Positions 27,384-37,635 of a stretch of DNA of 64,000 bases are shown here, in pieces. The number at the start of each line of letters is the position of its first letter. The first letter of the stretch is position 1. The notes below the pieces were generated by a model. That model had not been told where the DNA came from and made no database searches. It saw only the letters and a program-made list of their open reading frames with translations. Origin of the DNA: Halomonas sp. GT (GTDB lineage: Bacteria > Pseudomonadota > Gammaproteobacteria > Pseudomonadales > Halomonadaceae); contig NZ_CP020562.1 of assembly GCF_002082565.1 (NCBI RefSeq), forward strand, positions 2,976,001 to 3,040,000, in the 5' to 3' direction. The position numbers and the translations under genes were made by a program.

Positions 27384-27419
27384 GACTAAAATTACAACCA
27401 AAGTCTAACCACTTTAGTC
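27384..27419. promoter_or_regulatory. Inverted repeat in the divergent region before the CDP-alcohol transferase
   Basis: GACTAAA at 27384-27390 and TTTAGTC at 27413-27419 are a perfect 7-bp inverted pair, 22 bases apart, in the 242-base divergent region between the DASS gene and the phosphatidyltransferase. Possible operator; no regulator is assigned. Confidence 0.3.
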
Positions 27420-27497
27420 GAAATTATTAGCCAACACTTATGTGACATTGCTGCTTTATCACGGTAGGTTTGAGACGCTTTCCAAGGAGGTACTAAC

Positions 27498-28106
27498 GTG
27501 CTCGACCGTTTTACTATGCCGTTGACCCATCGACCGCTTGCCAGTATGGCTCGGCATCTCAACAATAAGCAGATTACCCCTGACGAAGTTACCTTAGTCG
27601 CTTTTCTAGTAGGTATGAGCGCGCTACCGCTATTAGCCTTTGAATATTATGTTTTGGCACTGATAGCGATTTTATTGAACCGCCTTGGTGATGGGCTAGA
27701 TGGTGCACTTGCCAGGCTAAGCGGCCAGCAAAGCGATGCGGGTGGGTTCATTGATATTGGGTTAGATTTTGTCTTTTATGCTGCGGTAGTACTGGGATTC
27801 GCGCTGGCTAACCCTGCGCAAAATGCGCTGCCAGCAGCGGTATTGCTATTCGCATTTATCGGCACAGGGACATCATTTTTAGCCTTTGCTATTGCGGCGA
27901 AAGCACGCAATGTTGAACGGCCAAACTTTCCACAAAAAGCATTTTACTATTTAGAGGGGTTAACCGAAGGCACAGAAACCGTTATCGCGTTAGTACTCTT
28001 CTGCTTGTTTCCTCAGTATTTTCCATGGTTAGCGGGTCTCTTTGCAGCCGGTTGTCTAATCACGACTGCCACGCGGCTATGGGGAGGCTATTGGACCCTT
28101 CGTTAG
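27498..28106 (+). CDS. CDP-alcohol phosphatidyltransferase family protein
   Basis: A 202-residue membrane protein starting at GTG 27498, fixed by the strong ribosome site AAGGAGG 8 bases upstream. The family motif D-x2-DG-x2-AR-x8-G-x3-D-x3-D is complete, beginning at DGLDGALARLSG and ending in GFIDIGLD, so the two-metal active site looks functional. About five further helices follow. Family members join CDP-diacylglycerol (or another CDP-alcohol) to an alcohol such as glycerol phosphate, inositol or serine. The acceptor is unknown. It lies 137 bases upstream of the cyclic glucan synthase gene in the same direction; such glucans are decorated with phosphoglycerol in other bacteria, so a supporting role is possible but unproven. 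Confidence 0.85.
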   Translation: MLDRFTMPLTHRPLASMARHLNNKQITPDEVTLVAFLVGMSALPLLAFEYYVLALIAILLNRLGDGLDGALARLSGQQSDAGGFIDIGLDFVFYAAVVLGFALANPAQNALPAAVLLFAFIGTGTSFLAFAIAAKARNVERPNFPQKAFYYLEGLTEGTETVIALVLFCLFPQYFPWLAGLFAAGCLITTATRLWGGYWTLR

Positions 28107-28243
28107 CACTTACGTTAGCCCTTCGACGGTGACGCACGCAATGTGCGCTATCGAACCGACAGCAGCGAACGTTAAGCACATCGTCCTGATAGAAAAGCAT
28201 TGTTTTAAGAGCTGTGCTGTACACATTCATCAGGATGTAACCC

Positions 28244-31200
28244 GTGACTCTTTTTTTTCAGACGCCTTTATTTCGTCGTGTGCGCCAACACAAAGCTTCT
28301 TTAACATTGTGGAGTTCTTCCACGCCAGTACGTGAAGAGTTGTTTAGTGCAGAACGGCTTGAACAGCACGCGGGTAGTTTAGCGCTGGCGCAAGTTGTGA
28401 CTGCAAGCCCTCTCAAAGTAGTGTCGTTGACGCGCCGTCTAAACGATAATGCTCGCGTATTACTTGCCGCTTACCGCGCTTGCGCTGTCACACTGGCAGA
28501 GGGTCGAGATGTCGTTCCAGCCGCCGCTTGGTTACTTGATAATTATCATCTTATCGAAGCACAAATTCGTGAAATACGCGGTGATCTTCCGCCGGGTTAT
28601 TACCGACAGTTACCAAAGCTTGCAGAAGGTCCCTTTGCGGGCTATCCACGCGTATTTGGTATTGCATGGGCATTTATCGCTCATACCGATAGCAATATAG
28701 AACTCGCTAACTTACGTACATTTATTAAAGCTTATCAACGCGTACAGCCACTAACAATCGGAGAGTTATGGGCGGTCGCGATAACGCTTCGTATTGTATT
28801 AGTTGAAAATTTACGTCGACTTGCCGATCAAATTATTAGTGAACAAACGGCGCGCGATGCCGCGGACACACTTGCGGCCAGATGGATTGCTACTGAAAAT
28901 GACTCGGTAAACAACGAATCGGCTAATAGCGTCTCGACAGATAGCTGCTCAATGGATGAGGGCTCAATTGATCATCAATTCCCTTCTTTTACGTCTCAGA
29001 AAACACCACTGTCGGCGCCTTTTATAGCTCAATTAGCCAAACGTTTACGCGGCGTTAACCCCCATACCAATGCACTGGCCTGCTGGCTTTTCGAGCAGCT
29101 TAATCGCCAGGGCGAATCCATCGATGATGTCGTGCAAAGTAACCAACAGCGCCAAGGTGCTGCGAACGTTACTGTGCGAAATATCATTACCAGTATGCGT
29201 TTTATTTCTAGCACCGATTGGGCTGAGCTTTTCGAAAGTGTCAGTTTGGTAGACGCAAAATTACGCGAACACAGCCGTTTTGCGCAGTACGATTTTTCAA
29301 CACGTAATCAGTATCGCATTGCAGTGGAAGAGCTCGCCCGTGGCTCAGTCTATAGCGAGTTGGAAGTCGTTGATCATACGCTAACGCTGTCACGAGAAGC
29401 GCTGCCACTTACCGATGATGTCCATGAGGCAGCACGAGTCGAAGACCCCGGTTATTTTTTAGTGGCAGCGGGTAGGAATACGTTAGAAGAACGCCTTAAC
29501 TATCGCCCGCCATTGAAACGGCGCTTTCGCCAGCTGCTGTTGAAAAATGGCATCAATGGCTACGTCATAATGCTGACAGCGACTACCGTCGCTTTGATGG
29601 TATTGGCAGGGTGGTTGCTGCTATCAATGCATTCAGGCGAGGTGTCGTCACGTTGGTTATTGTTGTTGGCAGCCCTGGGTATCCTGCCCACAATTGAGTT
29701 CGCTACGTCTATCGTCAATCGTTTCTTTATTTATAATATTGGCGCTCAGCCACTGCCTAGCCTAGATCTTTCCAAAGGTGTTCCCCCTTCTCTTCGTACG
29801 CTGGTGGCAATGCCAACGCTATTGACCAATGAAGCCGACTTAAAAGAACAGCTTGATCGGCTTGAGGTGCACCACCTGGGTAGTGATGGCGGTGCTATTA
29901 GCTATGCACTCTTAACAGATGGTGTTGATGCCCAGCAGGCAGAACTAGCCACCGATGAGGCACTGTTGAGCATTTGTGAAAAACGCATTGAGGAATTAAA
30001 CAAACGCTACTGTGCTTCCAGCCATGAAAAGCGCTTCTTCTTACTACACCGCAACCGTGTCTACAACGCAGGTGAACAATGCTGGATGGGATGGGAGCGC
30101 AAACGGGGCAAGCTTCATGAGCTCAATAAACTGTTACGTGGCGCGACGAACACGACCTTCAGAACCCCACCTTCCCTGCCAAGAAATGTGCACTATATTC
30201 TTACGCTGGACGCCGACACACGCCTGCCAAGAGGAGCCGCCAGCAAGCTGGTTGGCAAAATAGCCCACCCGTTAAATCATCCTCGATTTGATACGCAGCA
30301 AAGACGGGTAGTGGAAGGCTATGCAATTTTGCAACCACGCGTCACTCAATCAATGCCTACAGGCGAAAGAGGCTCTATTTATCAACAGCTCTGCTCTTCT
30401 CCAGGCGGCATTGATCCTTATGCCGCCGCCATTTCAGATCTTTATCAAGACCTCGTCGGTGATGGCTCGTTTGCGGGGAAAGGTATTTATAATATTGATG
30501 CCTTTGAAGCATCACTAGAGGGCCGTATCGCTGAAAACAGCCTACTAAGCCACGATATGTTTGAGGGCATTTTTGCCCGTGCGGGATTGGCATCAGATAT
30601 TGAAGTCATAGAAGACTTTCCAGACCGTTATGATGTGGTGGCCAAACGCCAACATCGCTGGGTGCGAGGAGATTGGCAGTTACTCCCTTGGCTACTGACA
30701 GCCTCGTTACCACCTTCAGGGCGCTTGAAAATACTCGGCAATCTACGCCGATCGCTGCTCCCCCCGTTACTGTTAGCCTGCCTTGCGGTGAGCTGGCAAC
30801 TGCCTGTCATGATGGCCGTTGTCAGCAGCTTAATGGTTATTATGGTCATTAGCATACCGGTCTTACTGTCGTTAATAACGTCGTTCGCTCCGCTGCGCGC
30901 AGGCGTCAACCTTCGTTACCACTTCCAACAATGGAGGGATGAACTGACGCTGGGATTGAAACAAATTTTACTGCAAGTAATGTTTCTCCCCGACCAGGCT
31001 TGGCGGATGCTAAATGCCATTGCTAGCACCCTGACACGCGTTTTTATAACTCGCCGCCATTTATTAGAGTGGACATCGTCTGCCCAAACGATGAAATGCC
31101 CCCACCTGACCGTTTGGGGTTTTTATCGGCACATGGCGCCCGGTACATTACTTGGCATAGCCATTGCCTTCGGTGCGTTATGGTTTAACAGTAGTGTTTG

Positions 31201-34200
31201 GCTAGTGGTCTTGCCGATCGCACTACTATGGATAGCAGCGCCTGTGCTGGCAACTTGGCTAAGCAGTTCAGTTAGTACTGCGAACCAACCTCTACTAGCA
31301 GAAGAAACCGCCCGCGAGTTTCGGCTAATTGCACGTAGAACCTGGCGCTACTTTGAAACCTTTGTAACTACATCAACCAATCTACTGCCGCCCGACAATT
31401 TTCAGGAAGAGCCTCAACCAGTTATCGCCCAGCGAACGTCACCGACCAATATGGGCCTATACTTGCTGTCGATACTGGCGGCGCGTGATTTTGGCTGGAT
31501 CGGCAATTTCAACGCGCTAAGCCGTATAGAAACGACACTTGCCGTCATGCAAACCCTGCCCCGCTATCGTGGTCACTTCTTTAACTGGTATGCAATCGAT
31601 GATCTGCGTCCGCTAAACCCCAGGTATGTATCTACTGTCGATAGCGGCAATCTTGCTGGCCACCTCATTACCCTCGCCAACGCTTTGGAAACCTGGCAGG
31701 ACACGACATTTCAACCTGATCCTCGCCAAGCACTAGCCGATACATTGGCGTTGGCAATCGAAGCACTTAAATTTGAAGAACTTAAGCGCGCTTCTCAATC
31801 AATAGAAAAATCCCTACCCACTAAACCGCTCACTGAACAGCTTGAGAAAGTCGCCACTCTATTATGCGAAAATAAAACGTCGTCATTAGACTTGGAAGCC
31901 CTCACCAAACATACAAAACAAGCACTTAGAACAGCCAGTGACCTGTTTAATGATCATAGCGATCGCCATGGTGAAGATGACAATAAAGGGGGTAATAAAA
32001 ATAGGGGCAATGATGTTGGCGAAGATGTGGTTTTTTGGGTGGCAGCACTGCACAAAACGGCTACACAGCATAGCGGTGACTACAAAAACAACACAGTCGC
32101 CAACGGTGCATATGAAGAGCGGCTTCAGCAACTGGCCAGTAAAGTGCGACGGCTTGCCCTCAGTATGGATTTTGCGTTTCTTCTCAACCCTGAAAGGCAG
32201 TTACTGTCGATCGGCTTCTCGCTAGACGACGTCAGTCTGGACATCAGTTGTTATGACCTGCTGGCGTCAGAGGCACGGCTAGCCAGCCTGTTTGCCATTG
32301 CCAAAGGCGATGTAGCCACTCGCCACTGGTTCCGATTAGGGCGCGCTGCCACCCCCTTAAAAGAGGGTGCGGCAATGATTTCCTGGTCAGGCTCTATGTT
32401 TGAATACCTGATGCCGTCGCTGATAATGCGCGCACCCGCTGGCAGCCTACTGGAGCAAACTAACCGCTTAGTAGTTAAACGCCAGGAAACATACGCCGCA
32501 CAGTTTTCAGCGCCTTGGGGTATTTCTGAGTCGGGGTATAACGCACGGGACATAGAGCATACCTATCAATACTCCAATTTCGGGGTGCCTGGGTTGGGGC
32601 TTAAGCGTGGTCTATCGGCCGATTTAGTAGTCGCGCCATATGCAACGGGCTTAGCGGCAATGATAGACCCAGAGGGGGCCTTCAAAAATTATCGACGCCT
32701 TGCAGAAATGGGCGCGCTAGGACGCTATGGCTACTACGAAGCGCTAGACCTGACCCGTTCACGGCTCCCCAAAGGTGCCAAGCTGGTGATTGTGCGCAGC
32801 TACATGGCACATCACCAAGGCATGACTATCGTTGCCATCGCTAATGCGCTCCACCGTGGACAGATGCGCCAACGCTTCCACCGCGAACCAATGATCCAAG
32901 CGAGCGAGCTATTGCTTCAAGAGCGTATTCCACGGGATGTGGCTATTGCTCACCCCCGTGCGGAAGAGGTGAAATCAACCGCTAGCCAAACGATCAACGA
33001 AGCACAAACCGTGCGCCATCTATCAACCGGCGTCAACGGACCTCCGGTGACTCACCTGCTCTCAAACGGCAACTACTCTGTCATGTTGACCGCAACAGGT
33101 GGCGGCTACAGCCGATGGCACAATCTTGCCATAACTCGCTGGCAACCAGATACCACACGCGATCACTGGGGAAGTTTTATTTTTCTCCGCGATACGCGAC
33201 GCCCAAGCGTTTGGAGTGCAACAGGACAATCACTGGAATCACATGCCAGTGCTAATGACGACGACAATCACGTGTTATTTGCTGAAGATTATGCCCGCTA
33301 TGTCCATCGGCACGAATCTATTGCCAGTCACTTAGACATCCTGGTGTCTGGGGAAGATGACAGCGAAGTACGCTTGCTAACACTGACCAACAGTGGACGC
33401 CAGACCTGCGACATTGATGTTACGACTTATGCAGAATTAGTACTCACCACGCCGAGTACCGACAACGCCCATCCTAGCTTTGCCAAAATGTTCGTTGTTA
33501 CTGAATACCTTCCAGCATTCAATGCGTTAGTTGCCACCCGTCGGCGGCGAGACCCCAGCGAAGCGCAAGTATGGGTAGCTCACTTCGCCGTCGTAGAAGG
33601 CGATACTGTGGGAGATTTCCAATATGAGACCGACCGCGAGCAATTTATTGGCCGGGGCAACCGTATTTCCACAGCGACGGCGCTTGCTGAAGGCCAGCAT
33701 TTATCAGGCACGGTAGGGAGTGTTATTGACCCTATTTTTGCATCGCGCTACTGCCTGCGGATCGCGCCAGGTAAAGCCGCCCGAATCGCTTACTGGACGG
33801 TCGTTGCTGGCTCACGCGAGGCGCTGATGGATCTCATTGATAAACATCATGATGTTAGCGCCTTTGAGCGAGCAAAAATGCTCGCCTGGACTCAAGCGCA
33901 GGTGCAGTTACGCCATTTGGGCACTCAGCCAGAGGAGGCCGCCGACTTTCAGCGGTTAGCTGCCCCACTGCTCTATCCAGACGCACGCTTTAGAGCACCT
34001 CAGAAAGCCATTCAAAGCGGCGCAGCTCAACAATCGCTGCTGTGGCAACACGGGATCTCCGGCGATTTACCCATCGTATTGCTTCGAATTCAATCCACTG
34101 ACGACTTGCCACAATTGCATCAATTACTTCGCGCCCATGAGTATTGGCGCATGAAACGTCTCGAAGTCGATGTCGTCATCATCAATGAGCGTGCATCTTC

Positions 34201-36991
34201 TTACATTCAAGATCTACAGCAGGCCATTGAAGCCACGATTCTCAGCAGTCAGGCAAGACCCCGACTTCACAGTGGCTATGCCCAGGGAACGGTTTATGCC
34301 CTACGCGCCGACTTAGCAAGCGCCCAGTCACGCTCTCAGCTTCACTCGATTGCTCGCGTGGTGCTGATAGCGCACCGAGGATCAATTGCCGTTCAGCTGT
34401 CTATTATGTTGTCCCAACAGAGCACCGCGAAGCCTCCGCTTGTTATTACCAAACGTGCACTCCCCCGACAGTTGATAGATAAGGCTCACAATCCTCACCA
34501 GTTTAAGCGGCCTACACTGGAGTTTTTTAATGGTTGGGGCGGGTTTGCAAAGCAAGGACGAGAGTATGTCACCATCTTAGAAGCAGGCAGCTCAACGCCT
34601 GCGCCATGGATTAATGTGATTGCCAATCAACAGTTCGGGTTTCAAGTATCAGCAGATGGCGCTGGCTATCTATGGGCAGATAGCAGCCGAGAAAACCAGC
34701 TGACACACTGGAGTAATGATCCCGTTATTGACCCAAGCGGTGATGTTATTTATGTCCGGGATGAAGAGACGCTAGCGCTTTATACGGCAACGGCAAGCCC
34801 GATTCGTGATTCAGGCCGCTACGTTGCGCGTCATGGCTTTGGCTATAGCCAATTTGAACATCAGAATGACGAGCTTAGCTTAGAACTGTTGCACTTTGTG
34901 CCGCTGGATGCCCCGTTGCGCATCTCACGGTTGAGACTGATTAATCATTCAAATAAGACGCGCAAACTCTCTGTGACTGCTTATGCAGAGTGGGTTTTGG
35001 GCACGTCGCGCAGCGCATCAGCTCCTTTCCTTATTACGTCACAAGCACCAGAAAGCGGTGCGTTGTTAGTTACCAATCCATGGAATGCCGACTTCCCAGG
35101 CCGAGTGGCTTTTCTCGATATTGGCGAACCACCTACCCAATGGACTGGCAATCGCAGCGAGTTTATCGGTTATGGAAAAAACCTGGCCGAACCGGCTGGG
35201 TTACGCTGTAAAACGCCGCTTTCCGGCACGTTAGGCGCGGGACTAGATCCCTGCGCCGCTCTTCAGCGTCCCGTGACGCTAGCCCCAGAAGGAACAGTCG
35301 ACATTATAGTACTGCTTGGTCAGGGTGGCTCCAATGACGACGTTGCGAGGCTGATTACCCGTTTTCGTGATGCTGATATTGATGCCGAGCTTGCCAACAT
35401 TCATGACCATTGGAATACGCAGCTCAATGCCATCCAGGTCAAAACACCTGATCAGGCGATGGACATCATGCTAAATGGCTGGCTGCTGTATCAGACCATC
35501 GCCTGCCGTTTAACGGCTCGCTCAGCGTTTTACCAAGCCAGCGGCGCCTATGGCTTTCGCGATCAGTTGCAAGATTGCATGGCATTGACGTTTAGCAACG
35601 CCGCTACAACGCGCCAGCATTTACTGCGAGCAGCTTCACGTCAATTCCCTGAAGGCGATGTACAGCACTGGTGGCTGCCACATTCCGGACAAGGTGTGCG
35701 CACGCGCATCTCTGACGACCGGGTTTGGTTGGCTTACGCTTGCGCGCGTTATATCGCAACAACCCATGACATAGCGGTGCTTGATGAGCCGGTGAGTTTT
35801 CTAGACGGTGCACGGTTGTCATCGCATGAGCACGAACATTTTTTCCAGCCAACCACCTCTCTAGAAACCGCCCCACTGTTTGAACACTGCGCACGTGGAC
35901 TGGATATCACCCTTTCGCAACTGGGTGAACATGGTTTGCCGCTGATAGGCGGTGGGGATTGGAATGACGGTATGAACCGCGTGGGTGCTGGGGGCAAGGG
36001 AGAGAGTGTGTGGCTAGGCTGGTTGCTGCTTAAAACACTTCATCAATTCGCGCCAATTGCCGAGCAGCGCGAGGCCCAAGCCTGCCACTCAGATGATCCT
36101 CAACGCGCCGTTCGTTGGTATGAACATGCTCACGCGCTACGCATAGCGCTTGAAGACAGCGCTTGGGATGGCCAGTGGTATCGTCGAGCTACTTACGACA
36201 ACGGCATTTGGCTAGGCAGCAAACAAAGCGATGCATGCCAGATTGATTCCATCGCCCAATCATGGTCGGTGCTTTCCGGCGCCAGCGACCCTGAACGGTC
36301 GACGCTCGCGATGCACTCGCTGGAGCGCGAACTCATTCTGCACGACCCGCAGTTAGCGCTGCTTTTTTGGCCTCCTTTTGATCATCCTAAGCAGGACCCT
36401 GGTTATATAAGCGGCTACCCGCCAGGTATGCGCGAAAACGGCGGACAGTATAGCCATGCATCAATGTGGGCAATTTTGGCCTTTACCCAACTGGGTGAAG
36501 GTGACAAAGCCCATCAGCTATTTACACTGCTTAACCCCATCAACCATGCCACCACCACGGAAGCGGCTACCCGCTATCGTGTTGAGCCTTATGTGGTGGC
36601 TGCTGATGTGTATTCCGTGGCTCCCCATGTGGGCCGAGGAGGCTGGACATGGTACACCGGCGCCGCCGGTTGGATGTATCAAGCCGGTATAGAGGGTATT
36701 TTAGGCATTCGCCGGGAAGCTAGCTGGCTGGTGATTTTTCCATGCCTGCCAGCGAGCTGGCCGTATTTTACTGCTGACATTACCCTTGACCAATCGCACT
36801 ATCATATCAAGGTGAACAACGCGCAAGCTTCTCCAGCGACATTAAGTCAGAATCTCTTAAGCCAAGCCCTCACTGCAACACTGGATGGCGTTTACTTAGC
36901 AGAAACGGAGGTTGGCATGCCCATTCGAGTGCCCCTAGATAGTCAGCAGCATCAACTAGACATAGTTATCCGGCAGTGCGCACCTACATGA
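28244..36991 (+). CDS. ndvB: Cyclic beta-1,2-glucan synthase (NdvB/Cgs type)
   Basis: A 2915-residue giant enzyme, close to the usual 2830-2870. Start is GTG 28244 with AGGA 8 bases upstream. N-terminal region 1-430; membrane helices near 437-490; the GT84 glycosyltransferase at about 500-830 with YILTLDADTRLPRG and RQHRWVRGDWQLLPW; more helices near 838-885 and 965-1010; a glucoamylase-like domain about 1040-1500 (SESGYNARDIEHTYQY, VRSYMAHHQGMTIVAIANAL); two beta-sandwich modules; and a C-terminal GH94 phosphorylase domain with GGGDWNDGMNRVG near 2570. Family enzymes start on themselves, extend and cyclise beta-1,2-glucan, then export leads to osmoregulated periplasmic glucan. Residues about 1238-1262 form an odd Asp/Gly/Asn/Lys-rich linker. 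An eight-T run covers codons 3-5. Confidence 0.95.
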   Translation: MTLFFQTPLFRRVRQHKASLTLWSSSTPVREELFSAERLEQHAGSLALAQVVTASPLKVVSLTRRLNDNARVLLAAYRACAVTLAEGRDVVPAAAWLLDNYHLIEAQIREIRGDLPPGYYRQLPKLAEGPFAGYPRVFGIAWAFIAHTDSNIELANLRTFIKAYQRVQPLTIGELWAVAITLRIVLVENLRRLADQIISEQTARDAADTLAARWIATENDSVNNESANSVSTDSCSMDEGSIDHQFPSFTSQKTPLSAPFIAQLAKRLRGVNPHTNALACWLFEQLNRQGESIDDVVQSNQQRQGAANVTVRNIITSMRFISSTDWAELFESVSLVDAKLREHSRFAQYDFSTRNQYRIAVEELARGSVYSELEVVDHTLTLSREALPLTDDVHEAARVEDPGYFLVAAGRNTLEERLNYRPPLKRRFRQLLLKNGINGYVIMLTATTVALMVLAGWLLLSMHSGEVSSRWLLLLAALGILPTIEFATSIVNRFFIYNIGAQPLPSLDLSKGVPPSLRTLVAMPTLLTNEADLKEQLDRLEVHHLGSDGGAISYALLTDGVDAQQAELATDEALLSICEKRIEELNKRYCASSHEKRFFLLHRNRVYNAGEQCWMGWERKRGKLHELNKLLRGATNTTFRTPPSLPRNVHYILTLDADTRLPRGAASKLVGKIAHPLNHPRFDTQQRRVVEGYAILQPRVTQSMPTGERGSIYQQLCSSPGGIDPYAAAISDLYQDLVGDGSFAGKGIYNIDAFEASLEGRIAENSLLSHDMFEGIFARAGLASDIEVIEDFPDRYDVVAKRQHRWVRGDWQLLPWLLTASLPPSGRLKILGNLRRSLLPPLLLACLAVSWQLPVMMAVVSSLMVIMVISIPVLLSLITSFAPLRAGVNLRYHFQQWRDELTLGLKQILLQVMFLPDQAWRMLNAIASTLTRVFITRRHLLEWTSSAQTMKCPHLTVWGFYRHMAPGTLLGIAIAFGALWFNSSVWLVVLPIALLWIAAPVLATWLSSSVSTANQPLLAEETAREFRLIARRTWRYFETFVTTSTNLLPPDNFQEEPQPVIAQRTSPTNMGLYLLSILAARDFGWIGNFNALSRIETTLAVMQTLPRYRGHFFNWYAIDDLRPLNPRYVSTVDSGNLAGHLITLANALETWQDTTFQPDPRQALADTLALAIEALKFEELKRASQSIEKSLPTKPLTEQLEKVATLLCENKTSSLDLEALTKHTKQALRTASDLFNDHSDRHGEDDNKGGNKNRGNDVGEDVVFWVAALHKTATQHSGDYKNNTVANGAYEERLQQLASKVRRLALSMDFAFLLNPERQLLSIGFSLDDVSLDISCYDLLASEARLASLFAIAKGDVATRHWFRLGRAATPLKEGAAMISWSGSMFEYLMPSLIMRAPAGSLLEQTNRLVVKRQETYAAQFSAPWGISESGYNARDIEHTYQYSNFGVPGLGLKRGLSADLVVAPYATGLAAMIDPEGAFKNYRRLAEMGALGRYGYYEALDLTRSRLPKGAKLVIVRSYMAHHQGMTIVAIANALHRGQMRQRFHREPMIQASELLLQERIPRDVAIAHPRAEEVKSTASQTINEAQTVRHLSTGVNGPPVTHLLSNGNYSVMLTATGGGYSRWHNLAITRWQPDTTRDHWGSFIFLRDTRRPSVWSATGQSLESHASANDDDNHVLFAEDYARYVHRHESIASHLDILVSGEDDSEVRLLTLTNSGRQTCDIDVTTYAELVLTTPSTDNAHPSFAKMFVVTEYLPAFNALVATRRRRDPSEAQVWVAHFAVVEGDTVGDFQYETDREQFIGRGNRISTATALAEGQHLSGTVGSVIDPIFASRYCLRIAPGKAARIAYWTVVAGSREALMDLIDKHHDVSAFERAKMLAWTQAQVQLRHLGTQPEEAADFQRLAAPLLYPDARFRAPQKAIQSGAAQQSLLWQHGISGDLPIVLLRIQSTDDLPQLHQLLRAHEYWRMKRLEVDVVIINERASSYIQDLQQAIEATILSSQARPRLHSGYAQGTVYALRADLASAQSRSQLHSIARVVLIAHRGSIAVQLSIMLSQQSTAKPPLVITKRALPRQLIDKAHNPHQFKRPTLEFFNGWGGFAKQGREYVTILEAGSSTPAPWINVIANQQFGFQVSADGAGYLWADSSRENQLTHWSNDPVIDPSGDVIYVRDEETLALYTATASPIRDSGRYVARHGFGYSQFEHQNDELSLELLHFVPLDAPLRISRLRLINHSNKTRKLSVTAYAEWVLGTSRSASAPFLITSQAPESGALLVTNPWNADFPGRVAFLDIGEPPTQWTGNRSEFIGYGKNLAEPAGLRCKTPLSGTLGAGLDPCAALQRPVTLAPEGTVDIIVLLGQGGSNDDVARLITRFRDADIDAELANIHDHWNTQLNAIQVKTPDQAMDIMLNGWLLYQTIACRLTARSAFYQASGAYGFRDQLQDCMALTFSNAATTRQHLLRAASRQFPEGDVQHWWLPHSGQGVRTRISDDRVWLAYACARYIATTHDIAVLDEPVSFLDGARLSSHEHEHFFQPTTSLETAPLFEHCARGLDITLSQLGEHGLPLIGGGDWNDGMNRVGAGGKGESVWLGWLLLKTLHQFAPIAEQREAQACHSDDPQRAVRWYEHAHALRIALEDSAWDGQWYRRATYDNGIWLGSKQSDACQIDSIAQSWSVLSGASDPERSTLAMHSLERELILHDPQLALLFWPPFDHPKQDPGYISGYPPGMRENGGQYSHASMWAILAFTQLGEGDKAHQLFTLLNPINHATTTEAATRYRVEPYVVAADVYSVAPHVGRGGWTWYTGAAGWMYQAGIEGILGIRREASWLVIFPCLPASWPYFTADITLDQSHYHIKVNNAQASPATLSQNLLSQALTATLDGVYLAETEVGMPIRVPLDSQQHQLDIVIRQCAPT

Positions 36992-37282
36992 TGACGGTGG
37001 GATGACTGATTATTTAATTTCTTGTATAACTTTCGTGAATTTATTTTTTACTCAGTGAGCAGCTAGGTGAGCAACTAATCTACACTCACCTACCATGAAG
37101 ACGGTGCTTTAATAGACCTAATTAATTTTTTGAAACATTTCTAATTTGCGATTGAATCTCTCGGAACAGTGTATTAGCCTCGAAAGGTACAAGAGGCGTA
37201 CAAAAGAGCGCCGAGCTTAATACAGCACAGTATTTGTAATCGTTAGCATTCGAAACCGTTAGCATTCACAAGGAGTCGTGGC
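36992..37282. other. Intergenic region with an 11-bp direct repeat before the small gene
   Basis: No gene and no clear terminator is visible in these 291 A/T-rich bases after ndvB. Near the right end CGTTAGCATTC occurs twice, at 37241-37251 and 37257-37267, a 16-base period that ends just before the ribosome site AAGGAG of the next gene. This may be an operator or a short duplication. Confidence 0.5.
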
Positions 37283-37609
37283 ATGCAACCTAACCAGTTA
37301 AGCGATATTTCCCGAAAAGGCCTCCAACTGGCCATTCAAGAGATCAGGGAAGAAATGTTTGATACCCCGGAATGCGATTACACCATCGCCAAACTGCTTA
37401 GCCATTGCGGCAAGTTTGAAGCAGCTGAACATCATATCGACGAAATGTTGTTGAAGTGGGGTGTATCTCCAGAGGTAACTCGTCTGACCGAGCAGGCCTA
37501 CACCGATCTAGTGACATTTAGTGCTGATAGTACCGAGTCATTATCTTCTAGCGTGATAAGCCGCCGTCCCAATGCCGAAGTGGTTTCTCAAATACCGGCT
37601 ATTGCTTAA
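37283..37609 (+). CDS. Small hypothetical protein, 108 residues
   Basis: ATG preceded by AAGGAG at 7 bases spacing, so the gene is probably real. I do not recognise the family. The protein is soluble, mostly helical in appearance, slightly acidic, with one Cys pair region (TPECDYT, LSHCGKFEA) and a Ser-rich segment near residue 90 (ADSTESLSSSVISRRP). There is no signal peptide or membrane segment. It stands alone between ndvB and a structured hairpin region. The direct repeat in its leader hints at regulated expression. Confidence 0.6.
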   Translation: MQPNQLSDISRKGLQLAIQEIREEMFDTPECDYTIAKLLSHCGKFEAAEHHIDEMLLKWGVSPEVTRLTEQAYTDLVTFSADSTESLSSSVISRRPNAEVVSQIPAIA

Positions 37610-37635
37610 GCAATAGCGACGTGCACGAAACAAAA

